DNA from: an uncultured Mycoplasma sp.
GTDB lineage: Bacteria; Bacillota_I; Bacilli_A; Mycoplasmatales; Metamycoplasmataceae
NCBI GenBank assembly: GCA_947039505.1
Contig: CAMQYZ010000004.1
Coordinates: 1-64,000, forward strand
Direction: 5' to 3'
DNA: 64,000 nt
This document shows positions 20,020-34,894 of this stretch, piece by piece. The notes below the pieces were generated by a model. The model was not told where the DNA came from and searched no databases. It was given only the letters and a program-made list of their open reading frames with translations. Position 1 is the first letter of the stretch. Every line of letters begins with the position of its first letter. Both the position numbers and the translations under genes were made by a program.

Positions 20020-20669
20020 TATTTACCACCTTCCATAACATCTCCGAGTGATATTCAAACTTTAACACCAATAGCACCATAAGTTGTTCTTGCTGTTGCT
20101 GTTGAATAATCTACATTTTGTCTAAGAGTATGTAATTTCATTTCACCTTCAGTATAACCTTCACTACGAGCCATATCAACTCCATTTAATCTTCCTGAAA
20201 CTTTAGTTTTTATACCTTTAGCTCCAGCTTTTAAAGCACTTCTAATTGCAAATTTTTGCGCAACTCTAAAAGGTGCACGAGATTCTAACTTGATAGCTAT
20301 TTCTTCTGCAACTAAACGAGCATTTAATTCCGGAAATTCTATTGCTATAACTTCTAAGTTTAATTTTAATTGACGATTTTTTGTGAATTTTTGAATATTA
20401 GTTGTTAATAATTTAAGATTTGCACCTTCATTACCAAGAACAACTCCAGGTTTTGCAGTATAAACTAGAACCGAAACTTTTTCATCTTGTGTTCTTTTAA
20501 TAATTACATTACCAATTTGATATTCTCTAACAAATTTTTCTAAATATTCACGAATTTTCATATCTTCTAATAAATAAGTTGAAAACTTAGATTTATCTGC
20601 TATTCACACAGCGTTATGTGCTTTGGTTATACCGTAACGGAAACCATTTGGATTTACTTTTTGTCCCAT
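20019..20669 (-). CDS. rpsC: 30S ribosomal protein S3
   Basis: The ORF track covers the middle only. With TGA as Trp the frame runs from ATG 20669 ([13 protein letters not shown]) to TAA 20019 (end '[13 protein letters not shown]'), 216 aa. The type II KH domain lies around residues 40-110 ('[17 protein letters not shown]'). S3 shapes the mRNA entry channel. Confidence 0.95.
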
Positions 20670-20681
20670 AAATACCTCTCT

Positions 20682-21020
20682 CTACTTTTCTTCTAACTTA
20701 ATAACAAAGTGTGAAGTTCTTTTTAATATTGGAAATGCTCTACCTTGAGCTCTAGGTTGAAATCTTTTCAAAGTTGGTCCTTCATTAACTAACATTTCTG
20801 AAATGAACAATTTGTCTCCATCCATCCCTTTAGTATTAATTGCATTTGCAATTGCTGAATTTAATAATTTTAAAAATAATCTTGAAGCTTTTTTATTTGA
20901 ATTGTTTAAAATTGATAAAGCTTCTGAAGTAGTTTCATTTCTTATTTGATCTGCAACTAAACGTGCTTTTCTAGGTGAAATTCTTTGTAATTTCAATTGT
21001 GCTGATGCTTGTACTTTCAT
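20682..21020 (-). CDS. rplV: 50S ribosomal protein L22
   Basis: A 112-aa protein, 'ISPRKARLVADQIRN' and 'RAQGRAFPILKRTSHFVIKL'. Its beta-hairpin lines the exit tunnel in the family. It shares one base with rpsS. Confidence 0.95.
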   Translation of the reverse strand: MKVQASAQLKLQRISPRKARLVADQIRNETTSEALSILNNSNKKASRLFLKLLNSAIANAINTKGMDGDKLFISEMLVNEGPTLKRFQPRAQGRAFPILKRTSHFVIKLEEK

Positions 21021-21298
21021 TATTTTTTCTTCCCTTTATCATTACCATGACCTGAAAAGGTTCTAGTTGGTGAAAATTCACCCAACTTATGACCTACCAT
21101 ATCATCAGTAACATAAACATCTATAAATTTTTTTCCATTATGAACTTGAAATGTCAATCCAACAAAATCAGGAAAAATTGTTGAACGTCTTGATCAAGTT
21201 TGAATTGGTTTTTTTGGACTTTTCTTTGAAACAATAGCTTCAACTTTTTTAAGTAAATGATCTTCTGCAAAGGGTCCTTTTTTTAGTGATCTAGCCAT
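21020..21298 (-). CDS. rpsS: 30S ribosomal protein S19
   Basis: Not in the ORF track: 92 aa from ATG 21298 ([18 protein letters not shown]) to TAA 21020, with Trp as TGA in '[16 protein letters not shown]'. Its motif '[19 protein letters not shown]' is diagnostic. It overlaps rplB and rplV by one base each. Confidence 0.95.
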
Positions 21299-22143
21299 TA
21301 TTTACCTTCTCTTCTTCTCTTAACAATTAATTTTGTTGAAGCTTTTTTATTATCTCTAGTTTTAACACCAAGAGCTTTTTTACCTCAAGGAGTCATTGGA
21401 GATTTACGCCCTATAGGTTGTTTACCTTCACCACCACCATGAGGGTGATCAATCGGATTCATAACAGAACCACGAACTGTAGGTCTGATTCCTTTGTGAC
21501 GATTACGTCCTGCTTTTCCAATATTAATAAGTGAATGTTCTTCATTACCAACTACACCAATTGTTGCTCTAGCTTTTGGCAAGAATTTTCTTACTTCTCC
21601 AGATTTAAGACGTAATATTAAATATTTACCTTTATCATCTCTACCTAATATTTGAGCACTTGTTCCGGCTGAACGAGCTAACTTAGCTCCTCCTCCTGGT
21701 TGTATCTCAATATTGTGAACTGTTGTACCTTCAGGAATATTTTCCAAAGGTAAACAATTACCTGGTTTAATATCTGCTTCAGGTCCTGAAAAAATAGAGT
21801 CACCAACTTTTAAACCTTTAGGTTGAATGATGTATCTTTTTTCACCATCAATATAATTAATCAAGCAAATGTTTGCACTACGATTTGGATCATATTCGAT
21901 TGAAACTACTTTTCCTTCAATTCCATCCTTGGTTCTTTTAAAATCAATAATTCTATATTTTCTTTTAACTCTTCCACCTTTATGTCTTGTAGTAATTTTT
22001 CCTTGGTTATTTCTTCCTGAATGTGTAGGAAGATTTACTAGCAATGATTTTTCAGGTTTGTCACCACTAAGGTTTGCTTTATAATCAAGAACTGTCATAT
22101 TACGTTGACCATTTGTGGTTGGCTTTAAGTGCTTAATTGCCAT
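21298..22143 (-). CDS. rplB: 50S ribosomal protein L2
   Basis: 281 aa. The ORF track stops at TGA (Trp in 'SPMTPWGKKALG'); the frame ends at TAA 21298. The signature '[18 protein letters not shown]', close to the peptidyl transferase centre in the family, is intact. The 148-bp spacer to rplW (22144-22291) holds no gene. Confidence 0.96.
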
Positions 22144-22291
22144 AAATTTTCTCCCTTTACTTAAAAATAGTTTTTTTCTTTTAAGTTTTTATTTTTTTAA
22201 TGTTGTGATATTTCAACTTTTTTTATTCAAACAAATTTAATTGTTTTATTTGTTGGTTTTACTTATGTTTGAAAGTAATTCCTTTTTTAGA

Positions 22292-22732
22292 TTATTCTTT
22301 AGTAACTTTTTCAACTTTAGTTTCATCTGTTTTTTTGGTTTTAGACTTTGCAATTTTTTCAGCTATTTTTTTCTCAGCTTCTGAAATTGCTTTTAATTTC
22401 TCTAAATCTTTTTTAGGTTTTTTTAATTCCTCATCTTTTGCAATTCCTTCTTCAGGGAATATGTTTATTGATGCAGAATCTTTATTTAGCGTAATAATTG
22501 CCTTTTTGTAAGATTTAGTAAATCCGCTATATTTCCCAACTTTTTTTGCTTTCTTAGGAACATTAAACACATTTATTTTATCTATTTTTACTTCAAAAAT
22601 GAATTGAATGGCTTTTTTAATTTCTGTTTTAGAAGCTCTTTTATCCACTGCAAATGTATAAACATGTTCTTCCATTTGTTGATAAGTTTTTTCTGTAAGA
22701 ATAGGATATTTGATTATTTCATTAATATTCAT
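22292..22732 (-). CDS. rplW: 50S ribosomal protein L23 with charged C-terminal extension
   Basis: 146 aa against the usual ~95-100. The L23 core ([17 protein letters not shown], 'YTFAVDKRASKTEIKKAIQFIFEVKIDKINVFNV') is followed by a Lys/Glu/Ala-rich tail of ~45 residues ('AISEAEKKIAEKIAKSKTKK'). L23 is the docking site for SRP and trigger factor at the tunnel exit, so the tail would be near emerging chains. Confidence 0.93.
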   Translation of the reverse strand: MNINEIIKYPILTEKTYQQMEEHVYTFAVDKRASKTEIKKAIQFIFEVKIDKINVFNVPKKAKKVGKYSGFTKSYKKAIITLNKDSASINIFPEEGIAKDEELKKPKKDLEKLKAISEAEKKIAEKIAKSKTKKTDETKVEKVTKE

Positions 22733-23499
22733 TATTTCATCATCCCTTCTAAAGTAGCTAGATCTTTTTTATTAATAACAAGTGCGTCTGTTCATAATAA
22801 AGATTCAACTGAAAGAGAATTAACTTTAATAGTTACAACTTTTGTATTGCTAGCTGATTTAAAAATATTTTCATCACTAGTAACCAATAAGATATGCTTT
22901 CTTTCCAATAAATTCAAATTATTTAATTGTTTTATTAATTCACTTGTTTTTGGTTTTTCTAATTTAATATCATCTGTAACTAAAATTAAGTTTTCTTTAT
23001 TCAATAATGTTAATGCAGATAGATAAGCTAAACGTTTAACTTTTTTATTTACTTTAGTATTGTAATTTCTTTCAACTTGTGGCCCAAATGCTCTACCACC
23101 ACCAACAAATACAGGAGAACGTAGTGTTCCAGCTCTCGCTTTACCTGTACCTTTTTGTTTTCAAGGTTTTTTACCTGTTCCAGATACTGTAGCTCTTGTT
23201 TTAACAGCATGAGTACCTTGACGTCTTGAACCTCTTTCAGAAAGAATGGTATCAAACATTGCTTGATTATTAACATTTTCAATTTCAAAAACTTCTTTTG
23301 ATAGTGCAACTTTATTGTTAAGTGGTTTTAATTCCGCTTTAGCTTTTAAAGTTCTTTCCTTTGAAGAAAGTTTTTTAATCGAAACTTCTTTTGAAACTGA
23401 CTTAATTGGTGTTGTTTTTTCCACTTTTACTTTTGGTTTTGAAGTTGTAGATTTTTCAGGTTTAGTAATAGGTGTTGTTTTTTTAGTAACTTTTTCCAT
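22732..23499 (-). CDS. rplD: 50S ribosomal protein L4 with N-terminal extension
   Basis: The ORF track splits the gene at two TGA codons (23161.., 22792..). The full frame is 255 aa. The first ~50 residues are low-complexity Lys/Thr/Ser/Pro-rich sequence. The L4 core follows ('[19 protein letters not shown]', '[23 protein letters not shown]'). The C-terminus '[19 protein letters not shown]' is typical. It overlaps rplC and rplW by one base each. Confidence 0.94.
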
Positions 23500-24320
23500 T
23501 ATTTCACCTCTTCTTTTTTATCTTCTAAAGCTTTTTGTTTTGCTTCCTCGGCTTTTGAAATAATTTCATTCATGGCATCAATAGACATATCAGAATTAAT
23601 TTCTGCTCCTAAGTGTTTTGCTTTTTCAATAAGAGAATTTTTAGTAGCTTCTTCTTTCAAATTAACTAATTCAATTTGAGCTTTATTTGGCAATTGCTTA
23701 ACAGCTTGTTTGATAATAACAAAACCTTTGTTAGGACCAGGTATTGAACCCTTAACAAGAATGTAATTATCCTCAACATTAATGTTAACAACAACTAAAT
23801 TCTGTACTGTTCTTTGAACATTACCCATGTGTCCAGGCATAGTCATACCTTTAACAACTTTGTTCCCTGAAATATCTCCAAGTGAACCTGTTTGACGAAC
23901 CGGTTTAGAACCACCACCACCACCATGTGATTTAGGTCCAATTTTTTGATTGTGTCTTTTAATAGATCCAGCAAATCCTTTTCCTTTTGATATACCTGTA
24001 ACATCTACAAGTTCTCCTGATTTGAAAATTGAAGCTTTAACTTCAGCCCCCAATTCAAATCCATCCATTTCACGGATTTCCTTAACGAAGCGCTTAGGTG
24101 TTGTGTTTGCTTTTTTGAAATGTCCAATCATTGGTTTGTTTGAACGCGATTCTTTCTTCTCAATTGAAGAAATTTGAATAGCATTATAACCATCTGATTC
24201 TTTAGTTAATACTCTAGTTACAATATTTTTACTTATTTCAATAACTGTAACTGGAATTGATTGACCATGATTTGAATAAATCTGTGTCATTCCAATTTTT
24301 TTACCTAAGATTCCTTTCAT
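23499..24320 (-). CDS. rplC: 50S ribosomal protein L3 with C-terminal extension
   Basis: 273 aa against ~210 in most bacteria. The core is clear ('[16 protein letters not shown]', '[24 protein letters not shown]', 'MPGHMGN'). The last ~60 residues form a charged, probably helical tail ('[19 protein letters not shown]'). L3 reaches the peptidyl transferase region. Confidence 0.94.
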   Translation of the reverse strand: MKGILGKKIGMTQIYSNHGQSIPVTVIEISKNIVTRVLTKESDGYNAIQISSIEKKESRSNKPMIGHFKKANTTPKRFVKEIREMDGFELGAEVKASIFKSGELVDVTGISKGKGFAGSIKRHNQKIGPKSHGGGGGSKPVRQTGSLGDISGNKVVKGMTMPGHMGNVQRTVQNLVVVNINVEDNYILVKGSIPGPNKGFVIIKQAVKQLPNKAQIELVNLKEEATKNSLIEKAKHLGAEINSDMSIDAMNEIISKAEEAKQKALEDKKEEVK

Positions 24321-24372
24321 ATACTCCTCTTTCTATTTTAATTTTAGTAATATTTTTATTTTTGTGAATTGT

Positions 24373-24678
24373 TTAACTTGAAACAATTTCAATGTTCACG
24401 CCTGCAGATAATTCTACACGTTTAAGTTTTTCCATCAAATCTTTTGAAGGTTTGATAAGAACAATTAATCTCTTGTGAGTTCTTCTTTCAAATTGCTCAC
24501 GTGATTTTTTATTAATATGTACTGAACGTAATATTGTAAAAATTTCTCTCTTGGTAGGTAGAGGAACAGGTCCTCTAAACTCTCCATTTGCTTGCTTGAT
24601 AATTTGTAATATTTTTATTGCAGATTCATCTAATATTTTAGCTTCATAAGCAGTAAGTTTTATGTTAATTTTATCCAT
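24373..24678 (-). CDS. rpsJ: 30S ribosomal protein S10
   Basis: This is the first gene of the superoperon. I moved the start from 24759 to the ATG at 24678 (MDKINIKLTAYEAK) because a GGAGA ribosome binding site precedes it and the upstream 27 residues do not belong to S10. The product is 101 aa ('FRGPVPLPTKREIFTILRSVH', 'RRTHKRLIVL'). Confidence 0.96.
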   Translation of the reverse strand: MDKINIKLTAYEAKILDESAIKILQIIKQANGEFRGPVPLPTKREIFTILRSVHINKKSREQFERRTHKRLIVLIKPSKDLMEKLKRVELSAGVNIEIVSS

Positions 24679-24712
24679 TGTTGTCTCCTTTGTGTTCTTT
24701 TGAACAAGACTC

Positions 24713-24741
24713 CATATAAATACATAATAATCGGTTGACAA
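24713..24741 (-). promoter_or_regulatory. Candidate promoter of the S10 superoperon
   Basis: Minus-strand TTGTCA (24736-24741) and TATATG (24713-24718) are 17 bp apart, placing initiation about 25-30 nt before the rpsJ start. The -10 match is weak, but no better pair is seen in this short spacer. Confidence 0.35.
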
Positions 24742-24840
24742 CTTATCTCCGAGTATCAAGAACCTTATATTTCTAAGTCATAGTTGCTTTTTAATTATAT
24801 AGAAAAAAAATAAAATTGTTAGAAAATTATATATTTATTA

Positions 24841-25164
24841 TTAAAAAACTATTACCACAAATATTGGTATCACTAAAAAAAATACACCGGTTCCTATTCA
24901 AACTAAAAATCTTGAATACAATGATCCTGTTCCAAGATAATGCATATATAAGAAAGATTGTATTAAAGGAAATATAAAAACAAAGATTATTAAATATAAA
25001 TGAAGATTACTTCGATTATTTTCAATAAATAAAATTGGAATTATAAATAACGCAGCATATGAAACTAATAGCAAATATTGAAATAAAGTTATTTTTAGAA
25101 ATTTAAATAAGTTATTGCATATAAATTTAAATGTTATTGGTCGTTTTAATTTTATTTTTTTCAT
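24841..25164 (-). CDS. Small membrane protein of unknown function
   Basis: The ORF track ends at a TGA; the full frame is 107 aa. It has a very basic N-terminus (MKKIKLKRPITFKF), then three hydrophobic segments at about 33-48, 58-76 and 89-106, the last ending at the C-terminus. It lies between the rRNA genes and the S10 operon on the same strand. There is no Shine-Dalgarno; a TATAAT ends 14 nt before the ATG. I do not recognise the family. Confidence 0.6.
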
Positions 25165-25246
25165 TAGTTAATTAAAATTATATATAAAAAAATAAATAAA
25201 TAATAACTAAATCATTTATTTATAGTTTATTTTCATAGTTTCTCTC

Positions 25247-25263
25247 AAAACTGAATAGTAATT
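25247..25263 (-). other. 3' arm of the 23S rRNA processing stem
   Basis: aaaactgaatagtaatt is the exact reverse complement of 28348-28364 in the 16S-23S spacer. The two arms would close a 17-bp stem around 23S rRNA, the usual substrate of RNase III. Confidence 0.8.
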
Positions 25264-25317
25264 TGCTTTAAAGAAATAATAATCTTACTAAAATACGTTA
25301 ATTTAAGTTAAGAAATT

Positions 25318-28215
<2,898 letters not shown>

Positions 28216-28581
28216 TATTTTGCCTATTGTTGATTATTGTATTCTAATTTGATTATTTTCTCATAGAGAATTCTAAAATATAGAATCCTCTATTGACTCG
28301 GCATCAATTATCACCATTTTTTAAAAATGACTCTATATTGTGCGTTGAATTACTATTCAGTTTTCAAAGAACTATTAGAACTATATATAATTTTACAAAT
28401 ATATATAATTCATGAGAGTGTAGCACTCTCAAAACTGGATATAAGATGAATGTTTTGGCGACATTCCCATAACTGACCTATGTAACTATTTATTAAAAAT
28501 ATTATGTTACTAGGATTTTTTAAGCCAAAAGATGTTTTCTTTTTATGTATTTAAATAATAAAAAGTTTTTGTACTCCGTAG
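28216..28581 (-). other. 16S-23S internal transcribed spacer without tRNA genes
   Basis: 366 bp. It contains the 5' arm of the 23S stem (28348-28364) and the 3' arm of the 16S stem (28431-28445). Next to the latter is a small 7-bp hairpin (gagagtg / cactctc, 28414-28430). I searched by eye for tRNA clover-leaf landmarks (GTTCGA loop) and found none. Confidence 0.75.
28431..28445 (-). other. 3' arm of the 16S rRNA processing stem
   Basis: aaaactggatataag is the perfect reverse complement of 30118-30132 upstream of 16S, forming a 15-bp stem around the 16S precursor. The two stems share the core AAAACTG but differ after it, which keeps 16S and 23S pairing separate. Confidence 0.8.
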
Positions 28582-30100
<1,519 letters not shown>

Positions 30101-30192
30101 ATTGACAGATATGGTTTCTTATATCCAGTTTTCAAAGAACTACGATTTATTATGAGAATAATAAACCACATTTATTTTAATAATGCTTTTTA

Positions 30193-30221
30193 ATAATAAC
30201 ATTAAATTAAAGAAAATTAAA
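30193..30221 (-). promoter_or_regulatory. Candidate rRNA promoter with extended -10
   Basis: Minus-strand TATTAT (30193-30198) preceded by TGT, with a weak TTTAAT 17 bp upstream, would start transcription ~86 nt before 16S and include the processing stem. The spacer 30101-30363 otherwise holds a 9-bp hairpin at 30259-30281 and no gene. Confidence 0.35.
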
Positions 30222-30363
30222 AATATTTTAAAATAAATTTTTTTGCACCATTTCTAATAACTAAATTTGATTAATTTAGTTTACAAAGTGTGTGCAATTA
30301 ATAGTATATATAATTATTTAAAAAATGTTTTAAAAAAATGCTTTTTTTTAAATTAATTAATAT

Positions 30364-31152
30364 TTAAATGAAATTAATCAGTTTAATTGAGCTTTTTTTC
30401 TTATTTAATTCCACTAATACACCATTAAATTGCGCAATATTATTCGATACTTTAAATTTTGAAAAAGAATCGAATCTCATTTTTTCATATACTTCTTTGA
30501 AATTTGCTCCAATAGCACAATTAGAAGGGCCTGTCATTCCCGCATCACTAACAAATGCTAAATTTTTTTCAAATATTTTTGCATCATTAGTTTGAACATG
30601 TGTGTGTGTACCTATTAAAGCATCAACTTTTCCATCCAAATAAACTGCTAAAACATTTTTTTCCGAAGTTGTTTCTGCATGAAAGTCAATAAAATGAAAA
30701 TCTGATTCATCTGATTCAATTAATTGATCTATTGAATCAAAAAAAGAATTAGCATATTCTTCTTTTCATGGAGAAAGTAATTTATTAAAAGTAATACCCA
30801 TTAAAGAAGTAACTCTAAGTGTTGTTCCGTTAATATTGAAAACACTACTTCCATTTCCTGGATAATGCGGTTCAACATTAAGGGGTCTAATTATATTTTT
30901 GTTATCAATAATATCTAAAATTTCTTTTTTTGCTCAAACATGATTTCCCAAAGTAAAGGCGTTTACACCAATTTCGCTCAATCTGTCATAATCTTTTTTT
31001 AAAAAACCCTTCCTTCCAGAAACATTTTCTGATTGAGCAATAACAAAATCAATTTTATACTTTGCTTTTAAATTTGAAAGCTCTGTCTCAACTTTTTCAA
31101 TTCCAGGATTACCAAATATGTCGCCTATAAATAGAATTTTTAAACTTTTCAT
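30364..31152 (-). CDS. YmdB-like metallophosphoesterase (TIGR00282 family)
   Basis: ORF-track pieces 30934.. and 30364.. join through TGA codons. I start at the second Met (31152, MKSLKILFIGDIFG), because TATAAT lies 6 nt upstream and no Shine-Dalgarno is present. The product is 262 aa. Metal ligands are visible in 'GDIFGNPG', 'SENVSGRKGF', 'LGNHVWA', 'DFHAETTSEK' and 'GTHTHVQTNDA'. In Bacillus, YmdB is a cyclic-nucleotide phosphodiesterase. The gene is 13 bp downstream of recA. Confidence 0.88.
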
Positions 31153-31158
31153 AAACAT

Positions 31159-31164
31159 ATTATA
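31159..31164 (-). promoter_or_regulatory. -10 box of ymdB-like gene (leaderless candidate)
   Basis: TATAAT on minus, 6 nt before ATG 31152, inside the 13-bp gap after recA. The phosphoesterase could thus be transcribed separately from recA without a 5' UTR. Confidence 0.45.
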
Positions 31165-31165
31165 C

Positions 31166-32227
31166 TTATTGTTTTAATTTTTCTTGTACTTTTTCTGAAA
31201 TTGTTTTATATAAAATATCATCATTTTCCAACAATAATCTCATATTAATCTTTCCTTGAGCTAAATTTTGACCTTCATAACTAAATCAAGAACCTTTTTT
31301 CTCTAAGATATTATAAGTTTCTGCAAGATCAACAATTTCAGAGTGTTTTGAAATTCCTTTGGAAAAAATAATTTCTGTATTTGCACTCTTAAAGGGTGGA
31401 GCTAGTTTATTCTTAACTATCTTTATTTTCACAACATTACCGCTAATTTCATTACCAATACCTATAGATGATACTCTCCTAACTTCCATTCTTAATGTTG
31501 AATAAAATTTTAAAGCTCTACCTCCTGGTGTAATTTCTGGTGAACCAAAAATTATTCCAACTTTTTCTCTAATTTGATTTATAAAAATAATAGTTGTTTT
31601 ATTTTTACTAAGAGAACCTGTTATTTTTCTTAAAGCTTTTGACATAAGCCTTGCTTGAGCCCCAATTGTTTGATCTCTCATCTCGCCATTTAGCTCAACT
31701 TCCGGAACTAAAGCGGCCACCGAATCAACAACTATCAAATCAATATGACCACTTTTTGCCAAAATATCCACAATTTCTAAAGCTTGTTCTCCAGAATCTG
31801 GTTGAGATAAAATTAAATTATCAATATCTACACCTAAGTTTTTAGCATATTTTGGATCAATAGAATGTTCTGCATCAATAAAGGCGGCTGTTCCATTTAA
31901 TTTTTGAATTTCGGAAATGGCATGCAAGGCAAGAGTTGTTTTTCCTGAAGATTCAGGTCCATATATTTCAATTACTCTCCCCTTTGGATAACCACCAACT
32001 CCAGTAATATAATCTACAGCTATAGAACCAGAAGAAAATACTTCAGTTTCTATATTTTGTTTGGAACCCAATAACATAATAGATTCTTTACCAAATTTTT
32101 TCTCTATAACTTGAATAGCATTTTTAATTTGAAGATCTCTATCTAATTCATTAACACTTTGTTCATTTTTATGAATTTGTTTTAATTTTATTGAAGTAGT
32201 GGCTTTATTTTTTTGTCCTTTTTCCAT
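31166..32227 (-). CDS. recA: Recombinase RecA
   Basis: 353 aa. The ORF track ends at a TGA (31286); the frame runs to TAA 31166. I chose the ATG at 32227 ([11 protein letters not shown]) over the TTG at 32239 because a GGGGTG ribosome binding site sits just before it. Walker A is GPESSGKT (about 90-97). '[29 protein letters not shown]' contains loop L1/L2 residues. It drives strand exchange and repair. The first ~30 residues are a Lys/Gln-rich extension. Confidence 0.95.
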
Positions 32228-32296
32228 TTTGCACCCCAATATATAATGTTTTATTATTCATTTTTATAACCAAAATATAAAAATATGAAAAAAATA

Positions 32297-32701
32297 CTAT
32301 GATTTATGTAATTTCATAAATAATTCTAGAGCAAAATTTACACTTTGTTTTCTTATTTCTTCTCTAGTTCCTTCAAAATTCAATTCATGCACTTCATTAT
32401 TAATTGCAATAAATACAAGTCCTACTTTTTTTTGCTCCATTATTGAAGGTCCTGCATTACCTGTAAAAGAAAAACAATAGTCAACATCAAAATATTCTCG
32501 ACCTTTTAGTGCCATTTCTTGAGCAACCTTTGAATTAATAACGCCTTGAGAAGTATCAACACCTAATTTTTCTTTTATTTCATTAGTATAAGTAACTAGA
32601 GAACCCTTAAAAAAATTACTGGCACCAGGAATGCTTATTATTTCTGATGCAAACATCCCTCCAGTAACTGATTCAATTGAAGCAAATGTAAGATTTTTCA
32701 T
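32297..32701 (-). CDS. CinA C-terminal domain protein (PncC-like nicotinamide-nucleotide amidase)
   Basis: 134 aa covering only the C-terminal domain of CinA ('ESVTGGMFASEIISIPGASNFFKGSLVTYTNEIKEKLGV', 'FTGNAGP'). The family deamidates NMN; the fused form is competence-induced and lies next to recA in streptococci. Here too it is directly upstream of recA (69 bp). There is no Shine-Dalgarno; TATAAT lies 6 nt before the ATG. Confidence 0.85.
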   Translation of the reverse strand: MKNLTFASIESVTGGMFASEIISIPGASNFFKGSLVTYTNEIKEKLGVDTSQGVINSKVAQEMALKGREYFDVDYCFSFTGNAGPSIMEQKKVGLVFIAINNEVHELNFEGTREEIRKQSVNFALELFMKLHKS

Positions 32702-32707
32702 AAAACA

Positions 32708-32713
32708 ATTATA
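32708..32713 (-). promoter_or_regulatory. -10 box of the cinA-like gene (leaderless candidate)
   Basis: TATAAT-TGTTTT-ATG on the minus strand, between cinA and the pheT stop (32716). The spacing is 6 nt, as for ymdB. Confidence 0.45.
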
Positions 32714-32715
32714 TT

Positions 32716-34857
32716 TTAAATATTGAATTTCTTATCAAATTCCAATAAAGAAGCATCATTCATTTTAATTTTAAAAGTTACATAATTAATATCTTCTTTA
32801 ATAAAACTATCAATTTTTTTGATTTCAAAGATACCATTAATTTTTTTAAATTCAATTATTGTTTGATTTATAGATTCATTTTTTTTCAAAGGAACAGTGA
32901 TATCTCTTTCTTTTAAAGGCGAATTGTCATACTCTGAAAATTCATAAATTTGTTTAATGCTTTTTTCAGTTAGTATTTCCGCAAAAATAATGTTGTTTTT
33001 TGTATTTTTTGGGTGCATTTTTCCAATTCAACCTACTTGGACTGAATCATCAAATAATCCAGCATTGTATTTTGGATGTATAAAATTCAAATCCAAAGGT
33101 TTAATTATTAATTCTTTACCATATATTTTAAAAATATCATTTTTCATTTGTGCATATGTTTTATTATCTGAAGCAATACATAAAGCTTTTTTGTCATTGA
33201 TCATTCCGGTGTCAAAAAAGTTTATACCATTCATTCTTCTCTTGGCATTATAATTATAATTTTCTTCCAAAGATGGCGCTATGGAATTTCTAATAGAATT
33301 GTGTTCTTCCGATGTATAAGTTAGTAAGTTTATTTTATTGTCAAAAGAAAATGGATTAAAATCATTTTTTTCTTTATTGACTAAAGTATAAGTTCAAAAC
33401 TGAGTATAACCAATAACTGATGTTATATGAGAAAAATCTCTTGTTTTTTCCAAAACGGCATTGTTATTAAATTTCGTAAATGGCTGTGAATCATTAAAAT
33501 TGTTCAAACCATAAAAACGAAAGACTTCTTCAACAACATCTTGCATCACTTCAATATCATGTCTATATGAAGGAATCAATATTTGTTTGTCCTTTATGAT
33601 AAAACCTAAAATCTCCAATGATTGTAAACATTTTGCATACTTTGGTGAACTTTCAATATTAAAACCTGCATATTGATTTAGTTTTTCTATTGAATAAGGA
33701 ATTATTTTTTCAGGATTTTTAAATTCATTAATATGATTTGAACATGGAAATTTGGTTGCTAGAAAATTAATAGCAAATTCAATCGATCCATAAGAAACAG
33801 CTTTTGAAGAATTGATTGAAGAATTATTCGTCATTTTCATAATTCTTGTAGAATTTCTAATTTCTTTAGGATCAAAAGAAGCAAATTCAAACAAAGCAAC
33901 ATGACTATCGCTTTTATATTTTGATGTTGATGATTCCAAAACACCTGCAATTGATAAAATATTTTTTTGATCTTTTATTACTAAAGCTTCTTTAATTTTT
34001 AGATTTTCAAAAACTATATTTTTTTCTATTTTTAAATTAATATCACCAATTATTTTTTTAGCATCATAAACCCTTGATGAAACTCCTGTCATAATTAATG
34101 TTAAAGAAGAGATATCTTGAATATCATTTTCTGATTTAATTCTTGATTTTAATAATAAAATTAAATCTTTTAAATCCAATTTAAAATCATCAACATTTGC
34201 TTCAATTCCAGATATATAATTGTTTTCTATAGAATTCATCTTAATATTTGATTTAGTTTTTGATATAGTTTTTGATATTTTATACGGTTTTGTTTGAAAA
34301 TATGCTGATAACTCTAAAGACATAACAACATAAGAATTAGCATCAGATCTATTTGTCAAAATAGAAACATCAATTATATTATCGTCAAGACCAAGTTCTT
34401 TAATTGGACATTTTTTCAAAGAAATTTTATCCAAAAGAAAAATACCATCATTTCATTCTTTCCTCATTAATTTTTGATTAAAACCGAGTTCATCAAGTGC
34501 AACAAGCATCCCTTCAGAAACAATGCCCTTCATTTCTTTTTCCCCAAAAGTCACTCCATTAATTGATGAACCAGGAACAAAAGCCATTAAATAATCGCCT
34601 ACTTTAACATTATTGGCAGTAGTTTGGATAATTCTATTCTTATCATCAAATTCAATTTCACAAACATTCAAATTATTACTATTAGTATTTTTATATGTGT
34701 TTAAAACATGACCAAACTTTATTCCTTGAACATCACTTAATTTCTCACAAGATTCTACCTCAAAACCGATACTATTAATAGCATCAACAATTTCTTTTGT
34801 AGCAATATTTTTGCCAAGAGAAGCCATTTCTCTTAATTTATTTTCTGAAAATAACAT
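32716..34857 (-). CDS. pheT: Phenylalanyl-tRNA synthetase beta subunit
   Basis: Four ORF-track pieces join through TGA codons into 713 aa, shorter than the ~800 typical of bacteria. An N-terminal tRNA-binding (EMAP-like) domain ('GIKFGHVLNTYK', 'VGDYLMAFVPGSSINGV') is followed by the B1/B5 region and the catalytic-like module. A C-terminal anticodon-binding FDX fold ('SPLKERDITVPLKKNESI') completes it. The middle region that carries the B3/B4 editing domain is short and poorly conserved. This would agree with reports of lost PheRS editing in mycoplasmas, but needs alignment. A good AAAGGA ribosome binding site precedes the ATG. Confidence 0.92.
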
Positions 34858-34894
34858 TTTAAATCCTTTCTATTTTTGTTTTTATTAATAAATT

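Noticed and set aside
28216-28581. tRNA-Ile/Ala genes in the rRNA spacer
   Set aside because: No clover-leaf landmarks were found; the stems present are the rRNA processing arms and one small hairpin.
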